Shown: positions 57,089 through 64,000 of the stretch, one piece after another | Numbering within the stretch: the stretch's first letter is position 1 | Layout of the letters: every line of letters begins with the position of its first letter | Assembly: GCA_910585245.1 (NCBI GenBank) | Contig: CAJUCO010000009.1 | Coordinates: forward strand, 1 to 64,000 | Origin: an uncultured Oscillibacter sp. | Lineage (GTDB): Bacteria; Bacillota; Clostridia; Oscillospirales; Oscillospiraceae | Length of the DNA: 64,000 nucleotides | Direction of reading: 5' to 3' | Notes under the pieces: model-generated | What the model was told of the DNA's origin: nothing | Database searches by the model: none | Seen by the model: only the letters and a program-made list of their open reading frames with translations | Program-made: the position numbers and the translations under genes

Positions 57089-57105
57089 GGGAGGAGGAGT
57101 CACAA

Positions 57106-57660
57106 ATGGCTGATAAGAAAGTGCCCAATCTCAAGGCAAAGTACGCGGCTGAGGTTGCTCCTGCTCTGATGAAGCAATTCGGCTATAAGAGCGTTATGCA
57201 GATTCCCAAAATCGACAAGGTGGTCGTGAACGTGGGCTGCGGCGAGGCCAAGGAAAACGCCAAAATTCTGGATAATGTGGTGCGGGATCTGGCTCAGATC
57301 ACCGGCCAAAAGCCCATTATCACCCGTTCCCGGAAGAACATCGCCAACTTCAAGCTCCGTGAAAATATGCCCATCGGCGCGAAGGTCACCCTCCGGGGGG
57401 AGAAGATGTGGGAGTTTTTGGACCGCCTCTTTAACGTGGCCCTGCCCCGCGTCCGCGACTTCCAGGGGATCAGCCCCAACGCCTTCGACGGCCGTGGGAA
57501 CTACGCCCTGGGCATCCGGGAGCAGCTGATCTTCCCCGAGATCGAGTATGACAAAATCGACAAGATCCGGGGCATGGATGTGGTCATCTGCACCACCGCT
57601 CACACCGACGAAGAGGCCCGCGCCCTGCTCACCCAGGTCGGCGCGCCCTTCGCCCGCTAA
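57106..57660 (+). CDS. rplE: 50S ribosomal protein L5
   Basis: This 184-aa protein contains IPKIDKVVVNVGCGEAKEN and GQKPIITRSRKNIANFKLRE, and AFDGRGNYALGIREQLIFPE, each a known L5 landmark. It binds 5S rRNA. GGAGGAGG precedes ATG 57106; the frame is open a little farther upstream without homology. Confidence 0.97.
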   Translation: MADKKVPNLKAKYAAEVAPALMKQFGYKSVMQIPKIDKVVVNVGCGEAKENAKILDNVVRDLAQITGQKPIITRSRKNIANFKLRENMPIGAKVTLRGEKMWEFLDRLFNVALPRVRDFQGISPNAFDGRGNYALGIREQLIFPEIEYDKIDKIRGMDVVICTTAHTDEEARALLTQVGAPFAR

Positions 57661-57674
57661 GGAGGGAGAGAAGA

Positions 57675-57860
57675 ATGGCTAAGAAATCCATGATTTTGAA
57701 GCAGCAGCGTCCTGCAAAGTACTCCAGCCGGAAGTACAACCGCTGCAAGCTTTGCGGCCGTCCCCATGCCTACCTTCGGGACTATGGCGTGTGCCGTATC
57801 TGCTTCCGGGAGCTGGCCTACAAGGGCGAGATTCCCGGCGTGCGGAAAGCGTCCTTCTGA
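57675..57860 (+). CDS. rpsN: 30S ribosomal protein S14, zinc-binding type
   Basis: This 61-aa protein has the four zinc cysteines in CKLCGRPHAYLRDYGVCRIC, the C+ form. Keeping the zinc form inside the spc operon is the ancestral Gram-positive state. It is followed by an unusual 372-nt gap before rpsH. Confidence 0.96.
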   Translation: MAKKSMILKQQRPAKYSSRKYNRCKLCGRPHAYLRDYGVCRICFRELAYKGEIPGVRKASF

Positions 57861-58232
57861 GACGAGGCGTCGGAAATTCCGCCCACTCCGCTTCCGCCGC
57901 CGAAGGCGGCGAAAGCTACGCTCTGCTCCATTCCCTCCGCCTCTTTTCAAGGGGGAGCAGGCTCCCCTTTGAGTAACCCCCACCCCCTGCGGGGGACGGG
58001 AGACGAAGGACGGAGGTTTGGAACGGCGCGAACTATGTTGTCGTCGCTCCGGCTTGGATGAGTGCCAGGCCTTAGAGCGTGATAAAGTTCTTTTTGCCGT
58101 TTTTTCTTTCAAGAAAAAGCGGAGACAGACGGCGAAAGGTCATGGCCAATCGGACTGTGGTCCAATTGGTCATGATACCTCGCTGCTGAAGCGGTCAAAG
58201 GCCGCAACTCTAAAATAGGAGGAATTTACACC
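57861..58232 (+). other. 372-nt noncoding insertion within the spc operon
   Basis: No convincing gene is present. Visible structures are AGGGGGAGCAGGCTCCCCTT (57949-57970) and GGAC-TGTG-GTCC inside CCAAT/ATTGG arms (about 58145-58171). A T-rich/A-rich pair lies around 58096-58120 (TTTTTTCTTTCAAGAAAAAG). The ribosome site AGGAGG for rpsH lies at its end. It may carry a second promoter, a regulatory RNA structure or a decayed repeat; I cannot decide. Confidence 0.4.
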
Positions 58233-58631
58233 ATGCATATCACCGATCCGGTTGCGGATATGCTCACCCGAATCCGTAACGCCGTCAGCGCGAAACACGA
58301 CACTGTGGATGTCCCCGCCTCCAACATGAAAAAGAGCATCGCTCAAATTCTGCTGGACGAGGGCTATATTAAAAATTTCCAGATCGTGGACGACGGCACC
58401 CAGGGCAAAATTCACATTACCCTGAAATACAACGCGGGCAAGGAAAAGGTCATCACCGGCCTGCGCCGCGTCTCCAAGCCGGGCCTTCGGGTCTACGTGG
58501 GCGCCGACGAGCTGCCCCGCGTGCTCCGTGGCCTTGGTATCGCTATCATCTCCACGTCCAAGGGCGTCATGACCGACAAGAAGGCCCGTGAGCTCCATGT
58601 CGGCGGCGAAGTCCTGGCGTTCGTCTGGTAA
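58233..58631 (+). CDS. rpsH: 30S ribosomal protein S8
   Basis: This 132-aa protein starts MHITDPVADMLTRIRNAVSA and ends with STSKGVMTDKKARELHVGGE, typical of S8. S8 binds the central domain of 16S rRNA and in E. coli represses the spc operon by binding its mRNA; the long structured gap upstream makes such control worth testing here. Confidence 0.97.
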   Translation: MHITDPVADMLTRIRNAVSAKHDTVDVPASNMKKSIAQILLDEGYIKNFQIVDDGTQGKIHITLKYNAGKEKVITGLRRVSKPGLRVYVGADELPRVLRGLGIAIISTSKGVMTDKKARELHVGGEVLAFVW

Positions 58632-58646
58632 GGAGGGTGTTGAACA

Positions 58647-59192
58647 ATGTCTAGAATTGGCAGAATGCCCATTACCGTCCCCGCCGGCGTCTCCGTGGAG
58701 ATCGCCGAGGGTAATGTGGTTACCGTGAAGGGACCCAAGGGCCAGCTCACCCGCGCGCTGCGCCCGGAGATGATCATTGAACAGGAAGGCACTACGATCA
58801 CCGTGAAGCGCCCTTCCGAGGATAAGCTGCACCGCAGCCTCCATGGCCTGACCCGGACGCTTTTGCACAACATGGTTGTGGGCGTTACCGACGGTTATGC
58901 CAAGGAGCTGGAAGTCAATGGCGTGGGCTACCGTGTGGCCAAAGAGGGCAGCAACCTGGTCATGAACCTGGGTTACTCCCACCAGGTGATCGTTTCTGAG
59001 ACCGAGGGCATCACCATTGAGGTCCCCGCTCCCAATAAAATCATCATTCGCGGATGCGACAAGGAAGTGGTGGGACAGTTTGCCGCCGAGGTCCGCGAGA
59101 AGCGTCCGCCCGAGCCGTATAAGGGCAAGGGCATCAAATATGCCAATGAAACCATCCGCCGCAAGGTCGGTAAGACCGGCGCCAAGAAGTAA
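58647..59192 (+). CDS. rplF: 50S ribosomal protein L6
   Basis: This 181-aa protein starts MSRIGRMPITVPAGVSVEI and contains LEVNGVGYRVAKEG and PEPYKGKGIKYANETIRRK, family landmarks. It lies near the factor-binding centre. It is 15 nt after rpsH. Confidence 0.98.
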   Translation: MSRIGRMPITVPAGVSVEIAEGNVVTVKGPKGQLTRALRPEMIIEQEGTTITVKRPSEDKLHRSLHGLTRTLLHNMVVGVTDGYAKELEVNGVGYRVAKEGSNLVMNLGYSHQVIVSETEGITIEVPAPNKIIIRGCDKEVVGQFAAEVREKRPPEPYKGKGIKYANETIRRKVGKTGAKK

Positions 59193-59206
59193 GGAGGTGT
59201 GCCGAA

Positions 59207-59566
59207 ATGATTAAAAGACCCAATACCAACGCCCAGCGCATGAAGCGCCACAAGAGGGTGCGTGCCAAAATCTCCGGCACCCCCGAGATGCCGCGTTTGA
59301 ACGTGTTTCGCAGTGAGGCCAATATCTACGCGCAGATCATCGACGATGTCTCCGGCGTGACCTTGGTCTCCGCGTCCTCCCTGGATAAGGCCATTGAGGG
59401 CTATGGCGGCAATATGGCCGCAGCCACGGCTGTGGGCAAGCTCGTTGCCGAGCGGGCCAAGGCCAAGGGTATCGAGACCGTGGTCTTCGACCGCGGCGGC
59501 TACCTGTATCACGGCCGTGTGAAGGCTCTGGCCGAAGGCGCCCGTGAGGGCGGCCTGCAATTCTGA
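59207..59566 (+). CDS. rplR: 50S ribosomal protein L18
   Basis: This 119-aa 5S rRNA-binding protein shows RVRAKISGTPEMPRLNVFRS and VVFDRGGYLYHGRVKALAEG, typical of the family. It is 14 nt after rplF with AGGAGGTG upstream. Confidence 0.97.
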   Translation: MIKRPNTNAQRMKRHKRVRAKISGTPEMPRLNVFRSEANIYAQIIDDVSGVTLVSASSLDKAIEGYGGNMAAATAVGKLVAERAKAKGIETVVFDRGGYLYHGRVKALAEGAREGGLQF

Positions 59567-59583
59567 GGAGGGAGGAACGTTCA

Positions 59584-60084
59584 ATGGCTAGATTTGAAAG
59601 AGAGCAGAGCGAGTATATTGAGAAAGTCGTGTACCTGAACCGTGTTTCCAAAACCGTGAAGGGCGGCCGGGTCATGAAATTCTCCGCCTTGGTGGTCGTG
59701 GGCGACGGCAAGGGCAAAGTCGGCTATGGCCTGGGCAAGGCCGCCGAAGTTCCCGAGGCGATCCGCAAGGGCATCGAGGCCGCCAAGAAAAACATGATCA
59801 CGGTGACTCTGGCGGGCACCACGCTGCCCCATGAGACCATTGGAGAGGCCGGAGCGGGAAGGGTTTTGATGAAGCCTGCCGCCCCCGGTACCGGCGTCAT
59901 CGCCGGCGGCGCGGTCCGCGCCGTCGTGGAGGCCGCGGGCATCAAGGACATCCGAGCCAAGAGCCTCCGGTCCAACAACCCCAACAACGTCGTTGCCGCC
60001 GCCTTCCAGGGACTCAAGAGTATGCGCGGTCCTGAAGAGGTCGCCCGCATCCGCGGGAAGAGCGTCGAAGACATCGTGGGTTAA
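59584..60084 (+). CDS. rpsE: 30S ribosomal protein S5
   Basis: This 166-aa protein contains VVVGDGKGKVGYGLGKAAEV and AGAGRVLMKPAAPGTGVIAG, the S5 signatures. The loop KTVKGGRVMKF near residue 22 is where spectinomycin resistance arises in other species; it looks wild type. It is 17 nt after rplR. Confidence 0.98.
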   Translation: MARFEREQSEYIEKVVYLNRVSKTVKGGRVMKFSALVVVGDGKGKVGYGLGKAAEVPEAIRKGIEAAKKNMITVTLAGTTLPHETIGEAGAGRVLMKPAAPGTGVIAGGAVRAVVEAAGIKDIRAKSLRSNNPNNVVAAAFQGLKSMRGPEEVARIRGKSVEDIVG

Positions 60085-60097
60085 GGAGGCGACAAAC

Positions 60098-60280
60098 GTG
60101 GCAAACTTAAGGATTGAGCTCGTCAAGAGCCTGAATGGCCGCCTGGAAAAGCAGGTTGCCACTGCGCATTCCCTGGGTCTGCGCAGAATCGGTGACGTCA
60201 CCGTGCAGCCCGACAACGATCCCACCCGCGGAAAAGTGGCGAAGATCGGCTATCTGCTGCAAGTTACCGAAGAGAAGTAA
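60098..60280 (+). CDS. rpmD: 50S ribosomal protein L30
   Basis: This 60-aa protein with a GTG start reads VANLRIELVKSLNGRLEKQ and HSLGLRRIGDVTVQPDN, typical of bacterial L30. AAGGAGG lies 7 nt upstream. The frame is open farther upstream inside rpsE but without homology. Confidence 0.95.
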   Translation: MANLRIELVKSLNGRLEKQVATAHSLGLRRIGDVTVQPDNDPTRGKVAKIGYLLQVTEEK

Positions 60281-60294
60281 GGAGGCGCCAAACA

Positions 60295-60735
60295 ATGAAA
60301 TTAAGCGAACTGTCTCCCGCCGAAGGTTCCGTCCGTCAGGCGTACCGCAAGGGCCGGGGCGCCGGCAGCGGCAATGGAAAGACCGGCGGCCGGGGCCACA
60401 AGGGCCAGAAGGCCCGCTCCGGCGGCAAAGTCCGCGTGGGATTTGAAGGCGGCCAGATGCCTCTGGCCCGCCGGGTTCCCAAGCGCGGCTTCAACAACAT
60501 TTTCGCAAAGCCCCTGGAGGTTGTGAACCTCAGCGCTCTGAATGCCTTTGGCGACGGGGATACCGTCACCGCAGAGACGCTTTTGGAAAAGGGTGTCCTC
60601 TCCAAATGCGAGTACGGCTTCAAAGTCCTGGGCAACGGAAAACTCACGAAAAAAGTCACTGTCAAGGCAAATGCCTTCTCCGCGTCTGCCAAGGAGGCCA
60701 TCGAGGCAGCCGGCGGAAAGGCGGAGGTGAAGTAA
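60295..60735 (+). CDS. rplO: 50S ribosomal protein L15
   Basis: This 146-aa protein has the Gly-rich loop GRGAGSGNGKTGGRGHKGQK (about 20-39) and FEGGQMPLARRVPKRGFNN, both diagnostic. It is 14 nt after rpmD and 1 nt before secY. Confidence 0.98.
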   Translation: MKLSELSPAEGSVRQAYRKGRGAGSGNGKTGGRGHKGQKARSGGKVRVGFEGGQMPLARRVPKRGFNNIFAKPLEVVNLSALNAFGDGDTVTAETLLEKGVLSKCEYGFKVLGNGKLTKKVTVKANAFSASAKEAIEAAGGKAEVK

Positions 60736-60736
60736 C

Positions 60737-62113
60737 GTGATCCAAACCGTTCGCAAAGCCTGGGCCATCCCGGAGCTGAAGAAAAAGATAGTCTTCACGC
60801 TGCTGATCCTGCTGATTTTCCGCATTGGTAACGCCATCACGGTCCCCTATATTGACACAGGGTTGCTGGAAGAGCAGCTCAACGGTATGGGGGCCACGAT
60901 CCTGGGGCTGTACAATGTGATGAGCGGCGGCGCCTTTGCCACCGCCACGGTCTTTGCCTTGAGCATTCAGCCCTATATCAACAGCTCCATCATCATCCAA
61001 CTGCTCACCGTTGCGGTCCCGTACCTGGAGCATCTGGCTAAGGACGGCGGCGAGGAGGGCCGGAAGAAAATCCAGTCCATCACCCGCTACACCACCGTGG
61101 CCATCGCCGTTCTCCAGGCCGTGGGTTATTACTTCATGATGAAGCGCTACGGCATCCTGGCCCCTGGGGCCGAGGGCATCTGGCCCGCTTTGGTGATCAT
61201 TGTGTCCTTCATTGCCGGTTCCTCCTTCGTCATGTGGATGGGCGAGCAGGTCACGGAATTCGGTGTGGGCAACGGCATTTCGATCATCCTCTTCGCAGGC
61301 ATTGTCTCCCGGGTTCCCTCCATGGTTTCCAGCATGGTTCAGGGTGTGAGCCGGTGGTCTGCCAAGCGCGCCGGCGACCTGACGCTGGAGAGCCTGACTC
61401 AGTCCGGCTATTCCGCCGACCAGGCCCAGCAGGTTCTGGACAGCGCCATGGCCCCCTGGGCGGTTATCCTCCTCTTAGTGGGTGGTCTGGCCCTGATTGC
61501 CTTCATCGTGTTTATCAACGACGCAGAGCGCCGCATTCCCGTGCAGTACGCCAAGCGTCAGGTGGGCCGGAAGATGTACGGCGGCCAGAGCAGCAACCTG
61601 CCCATGAAAGTGAGCATGGCCGGCGTCCTGCCTGTCATTTTCGCCCAGAGCATTGCCTCTTTGCCCATCACCATCTGGAGCTTTGTGGGCATTCCCGCCG
61701 AGGGCACCGTGTCCCGGAGCATCTATGACGCCATTGACACAAAGTCCGTGGTCTATATGGTGGTTTATTTCATCTTGATCATCGGCTTCGCTTATTTCTA
61801 TTCCAGCATTCAGTTCAACCCTGTGGAGATTGCCAACAACATGAAAAAGCAGGGCGGCTTTATCCCCGGATTCCGTCCCGGCAAGCCCACGGTGGACTTC
61901 ATCCGCAAGGTGCTGAACAAGATCACCTTGTTTGGCGCGATTTACCTTGGCATTGTGGCCATCTGCCCCTTGATCGTGGGCGGAATAATCGGCAACAACT
62001 CCGTGGCCATCGGCGGCACCTCGGTCATCATCGTGGTGGGCGTGGCGCTGGAGACGGTCAAGGCCCTGGAGTCCCAGATGCTGATGCGTCAGTATAAGGG
62101 TTTCCTGGAGTGA
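60737..62113 (+). CDS. secY: protein translocase channel subunit SecY
   Basis: This 458-aa polytopic membrane protein has about ten helices. VPYIDTGLLEEQLN, SALS-like ALSIQPYINSSIIIQLL and WMGEQVTEFGVGNGISIILF, quoted by core GEQVTEFGVGNGIS, are SecY landmarks, as is IPVQYAKRQVGRKMYGGQSS. The GTG start follows GGAGGTGAAG. It forms the secretion pore with SecE and SecG and exports proteins such as the SLH protein. Confidence 0.97.
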   Translation: MIQTVRKAWAIPELKKKIVFTLLILLIFRIGNAITVPYIDTGLLEEQLNGMGATILGLYNVMSGGAFATATVFALSIQPYINSSIIIQLLTVAVPYLEHLAKDGGEEGRKKIQSITRYTTVAIAVLQAVGYYFMMKRYGILAPGAEGIWPALVIIVSFIAGSSFVMWMGEQVTEFGVGNGISIILFAGIVSRVPSMVSSMVQGVSRWSAKRAGDLTLESLTQSGYSADQAQQVLDSAMAPWAVILLLVGGLALIAFIVFINDAERRIPVQYAKRQVGRKMYGGQSSNLPMKVSMAGVLPVIFAQSIASLPITIWSFVGIPAEGTVSRSIYDAIDTKSVVYMVVYFILIIGFAYFYSSIQFNPVEIANNMKKQGGFIPGFRPGKPTVDFIRKVLNKITLFGAIYLGIVAICPLIVGGIIGNNSVAIGGTSVIIVVGVALETVKALESQMLMRQYKGFLE

Positions 62114-62180
62114 GAAAAAAGACCGGCGCCGGGTGGGGCCGTGGGCCCCGCCCGCGCCCGGAATACAGGAGGTTTTGTTG

Positions 62181-62813
62181 ATGAAATTGATCCTGTTGGG
62201 CGCCCCGGGCGCCGGAAAGGGAACACAGGCCGACATCCTGTGTGAAAAGCTGAATATTCCCACCATCTCCACCGGCAACATTCTCCGGGCCGCGGTGAAA
62301 AACGGCACCCCCACCGGCCTGAAAGCGAAAGCCTTCATGGACGCGGGACAGCTGGTGCCGGACGAGGTGATCATCGGCATCATCTCCGAGCGGCTTCAAG
62401 AGCCGGACTGCCAGGGGGGCTACATCCTGGACGGTGTGCCCCGTACCATCGCTCAGGCGGAGGCCCTGGAGAAGGCCGGAATCGCCTTTGATTCGGTGGT
62501 CTCCCTGGAGGTCAGTGACGAGACGATCATGGAGCGCATGAGCGGCCGCCGGGTCTGCCCGGATTGCGGCGCCAGCTACCACGTGGTGGCGGTGCCCCCC
62601 AAGGCGGAGGGCGTTTGCGACAAGTGCGGCGGGAAATTGATCCAGCGAAAAGATGATGCACCCGAGACGGTGAAGTCCCGTCTTGAGGTCTATCATAAGG
62701 AGACGGAGCCCCTCAAAGCATTCTACGCGGAGCGGGGCCTTCTGAAGACGGTGGAGAACCAGCCTACCGTGGAATCCAATTCCCAGGCGATCCTCCGCGT
62801 TTTGGGGAGATGA
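62181..62813 (+). CDS. adk: adenylate kinase, zinc-lid type
   Basis: This 210-aa enzyme interconverts AMP, ADP and ATP. The P-loop LGAPGAGKGTQAD is near the start, and the lid holds four cysteines (CPDCGASYHV, CDKCGGKL) for zinc. AGGAGG selects ATG 62181 over an earlier in-frame ATG. The secY-adk-map order is typical of Firmicutes. Confidence 0.96.
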   Translation: MKLILLGAPGAGKGTQADILCEKLNIPTISTGNILRAAVKNGTPTGLKAKAFMDAGQLVPDEVIIGIISERLQEPDCQGGYILDGVPRTIAQAEALEKAGIAFDSVVSLEVSDETIMERMSGRRVCPDCGASYHVVAVPPKAEGVCDKCGGKLIQRKDDAPETVKSRLEVYHKETEPLKAFYAERGLLKTVENQPTVESNSQAILRVLGR

Positions 62814-62817
62814 CGGG

Positions 62818-63570
62818 ATGATTACCCTGAAATCCCCCCACGAGATCGACTTGATGCGCCGGAGTGGAAAAATTACCGCGGCTGCCCGTGCCTTGGCAGG
62901 GGAAATGGTAAAGCCCGGCGTGACAACCCAGGAGATCAACGACGCGGTGGAGCGGTTTATCCGCAAGCAGGGGGCGGTTCCGTCCTTTCTCCACTACAAT
63001 GGCTACCCCGCCAGTGTCTGCATCAGCGTCAATGACGAAATCATCCACGGCATCCCCGGAAAACGGGTCTTGCAGGAGGGGGACATCGTCAGCGTAGACG
63101 TGGGCGCGTACATCGGGGGCTTTCATGGAGACTGCGCGGCTACATTCCCCTGTGGAGTGATTTCCCCGGAGGCCCGGCGCCTGATCGACGTGACCAGGCA
63201 GAGCTTCTTCGAGGGAATCCGCTTCGCCCGGGAGGGACAGCGCCTTCAAGACGTCTCCGCGGCGATTCAATCCTATGTGGAGCAAAACGGTTTCTCCGTA
63301 GTCCGGGAATACGTGGGCCACGGCGTGGGAACCCAAATGCACGAATCGCCAGAGATCCCAAACTACGGCCGTCCGGGCCACGGTCCCCGCCTTTTGCGGG
63401 GGATGACCCTGGCCATTGAACCTATGGTCAACGCCGGTTCCGCCGCCATCACGCAACTTCGTGACGGCTGGACGGTGAAGACCGCAGATGGAAAGTGGGC
63501 GGCTCACTATGAAAATACGATCCTGATTACCGATGGCGCGCCGGAGATTCTCACGGCCCCCGCCATTTGA
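62818..63570 (+). CDS. map: methionine aminopeptidase, type I
   Basis: This 250-aa metalloenzyme removes the initiator methionine. Metal ligands are visible in SVDVGAYIGGFHGDCAATF (two Asp), GHGVGTQMHE (His), AIEPMV (Glu) and HYENTILIT (Glu). No N-terminal zinc extension is present. It begins 4 nt after adk. Confidence 0.96.
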   Translation: MITLKSPHEIDLMRRSGKITAAARALAGEMVKPGVTTQEINDAVERFIRKQGAVPSFLHYNGYPASVCISVNDEIIHGIPGKRVLQEGDIVSVDVGAYIGGFHGDCAATFPCGVISPEARRLIDVTRQSFFEGIRFAREGQRLQDVSAAIQSYVEQNGFSVVREYVGHGVGTQMHESPEIPNYGRPGHGPRLLRGMTLAIEPMVNAGSAAITQLRDGWTVKTADGKWAAHYENTILITDGAPEILTAPAI

Positions 63571-63590
63571 CAACAGGTGAGAGGGAACGC

Positions 63591-63875
63591 ATGGAGATTG
63601 CGAAATCAAATATCGTCCGCTCCAACGCGGGGCGTGACAAGGGCAAGCTCTTCGTCGTCCTGGCGGTAGAGGGAGAATACCTCCTGCTGGCGGACGGAAA
63701 ATCGAGAAAGGTGGAAGCCCCGAAGCGAAAAAAGCGCAGGCACGTGCTGTTCGTCTCGGCGGAGGAAACCCGCCTCGCCGAAAAGATCAAGAGCGAGGAG
63801 AAGATCACCAACAGTGAGCTTCGCAGGACCCTCGCGGCCAGCCGCGAGGTGATCCAGCCGGACCAGGAGGGATAA
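63591..63875 (+). CDS. KOW-domain RNA-binding protein (L14e-like)
   Basis: This 94-aa protein has SNIVRSNAGRDKGKLFVVLA (KOW-like) and a basic segment, KVEAPKRKKRRHVLFV. Such proteins lie between map and infA in many Firmicutes and probably bind rRNA. The start is ATG 63591, preceded by GAGAGGGA; an earlier ATG at 63567 overlaps the map end. Confidence 0.85.
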   Translation: MEIAKSNIVRSNAGRDKGKLFVVLAVEGEYLLLADGKSRKVEAPKRKKRRHVLFVSAEETRLAEKIKSEEKITNSELRRTLAASREVIQPDQEG

Positions 63876-63878
63876 CGT

Positions 63879-64000
63879 TTGGCAAAATCCGACATGATCG
63901 AAGTGGAAGGTGTTGTGGTGGAAGCCCTGCCCAACACGACGTTCCAGGTTGACATTGGAAATGGTCACATGATTCTGGCGCATATTTCCGGGAAACTGAG
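63879..64000 (+). CDS. infA: translation initiation factor IF-1, 5' part
   Basis: Forty codons are visible: TTG start after AGGAGGG, then AKSDMIEVEGVVVEALPNTT and HMILAHISGKL, the OB-fold of IF-1. The gene runs off the right edge; full-length IF-1 is about 72 aa. It helps position initiator tRNA with IF-2 and IF-3. Confidence 0.92.
   Translation, partial: MAKSDMIEVEGVVVEALPNTTFQVDIGNGHMILAHISGKL

Overview
The window looks like chromosomal DNA from a GC-rich, spore-forming Clostridia of the Oscillospiraceae type (Flavonifractor/Oscillibacter-like). This is inferred from four things: the Gram-positive ribosomal protein order, with zinc-type S14 and map-KOW-infA after secY; spoIIR; an SLH-domain surface protein; and protein-level resemblance to that group. 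No species call is possible from sequence reading alone.

Positions 1-6955 are the right end of an accessory island. It carries an unknown membrane protein, a type I restriction HsdR subunit, a DUF2971 protein and an AlbA_2/Schlafen-type ATP-binding regulator. It stops abruptly at a 45-nt 3' fragment of a tRNA-Val(GAC) gene followed by that tRNA's own terminator, the usual scar of integrase-mediated insertion. Next comes an Lsa-like ABC-F antibiotic-resistance ATPase behind a promoter, a six-codon leader peptide and a terminator hairpin, which looks like an attenuator. From 9.4 to 18.0 kb a full minus-strand arginine operon runs argG-H-C-J-orf-B-D-F. Its promoter carries a clear ARG box.

From 18.2 to 28.9 kb lie a phage-tail-like small protein, a 1456-aa S-layer-homology protein, a tandemly duplicated and apparently catalytically dead tyrosine-recombinase protein with winged helices, an XRE regulator, a flavodoxin-type reductase, thiI and cinA. 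Between cinA and a PIN/NYN-like gene sits a 3463-bp AT-rich transposon (29121-32583). It has 17-bp perfect terminal inverted repeats, a 9-bp target duplication and an IS4-type DDE transposase. Its cargo is a TenpN-like type III toxin with a two-repeat antitoxin RNA, an XRE regulator and a zinc-ribbon membrane protein. I regard this as the most interesting object in the window.

From 32.7 to 41 kb come a PIN-like protein, an orphan histidine-kinase-like ATPase without the phospho-acceptor histidine, a DUF1576 membrane protein, spoIIR, a thioesterase and a heavy-metal resistance operon (CadC-like sensor, HMA chaperone, methyltransferase, CadA-like ATPase). A candidate small RNA is antisense-oriented within that operon. 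Four copies of an approximately 160-bp dispersed repeat with two covarying hairpins lie between genes (9.3, 34.4, 37.0 and 41.1 kb).

From 41.3 to 50.1 kb a minus-strand translation/RNA operon runs rimP-nusA-ylxR-ylxQ-infB-rbfA-nrnA-truB-ribF. It diverges from the plus-strand S10-spc ribosomal operon (rpsJ to infA), which runs off the right edge. Oddities there include a structured S10 leader ending in a terminator, a long glycine/arginine-rich tail on ribosomal protein S3, and a 372-bp gap between rpsN and rpsH.
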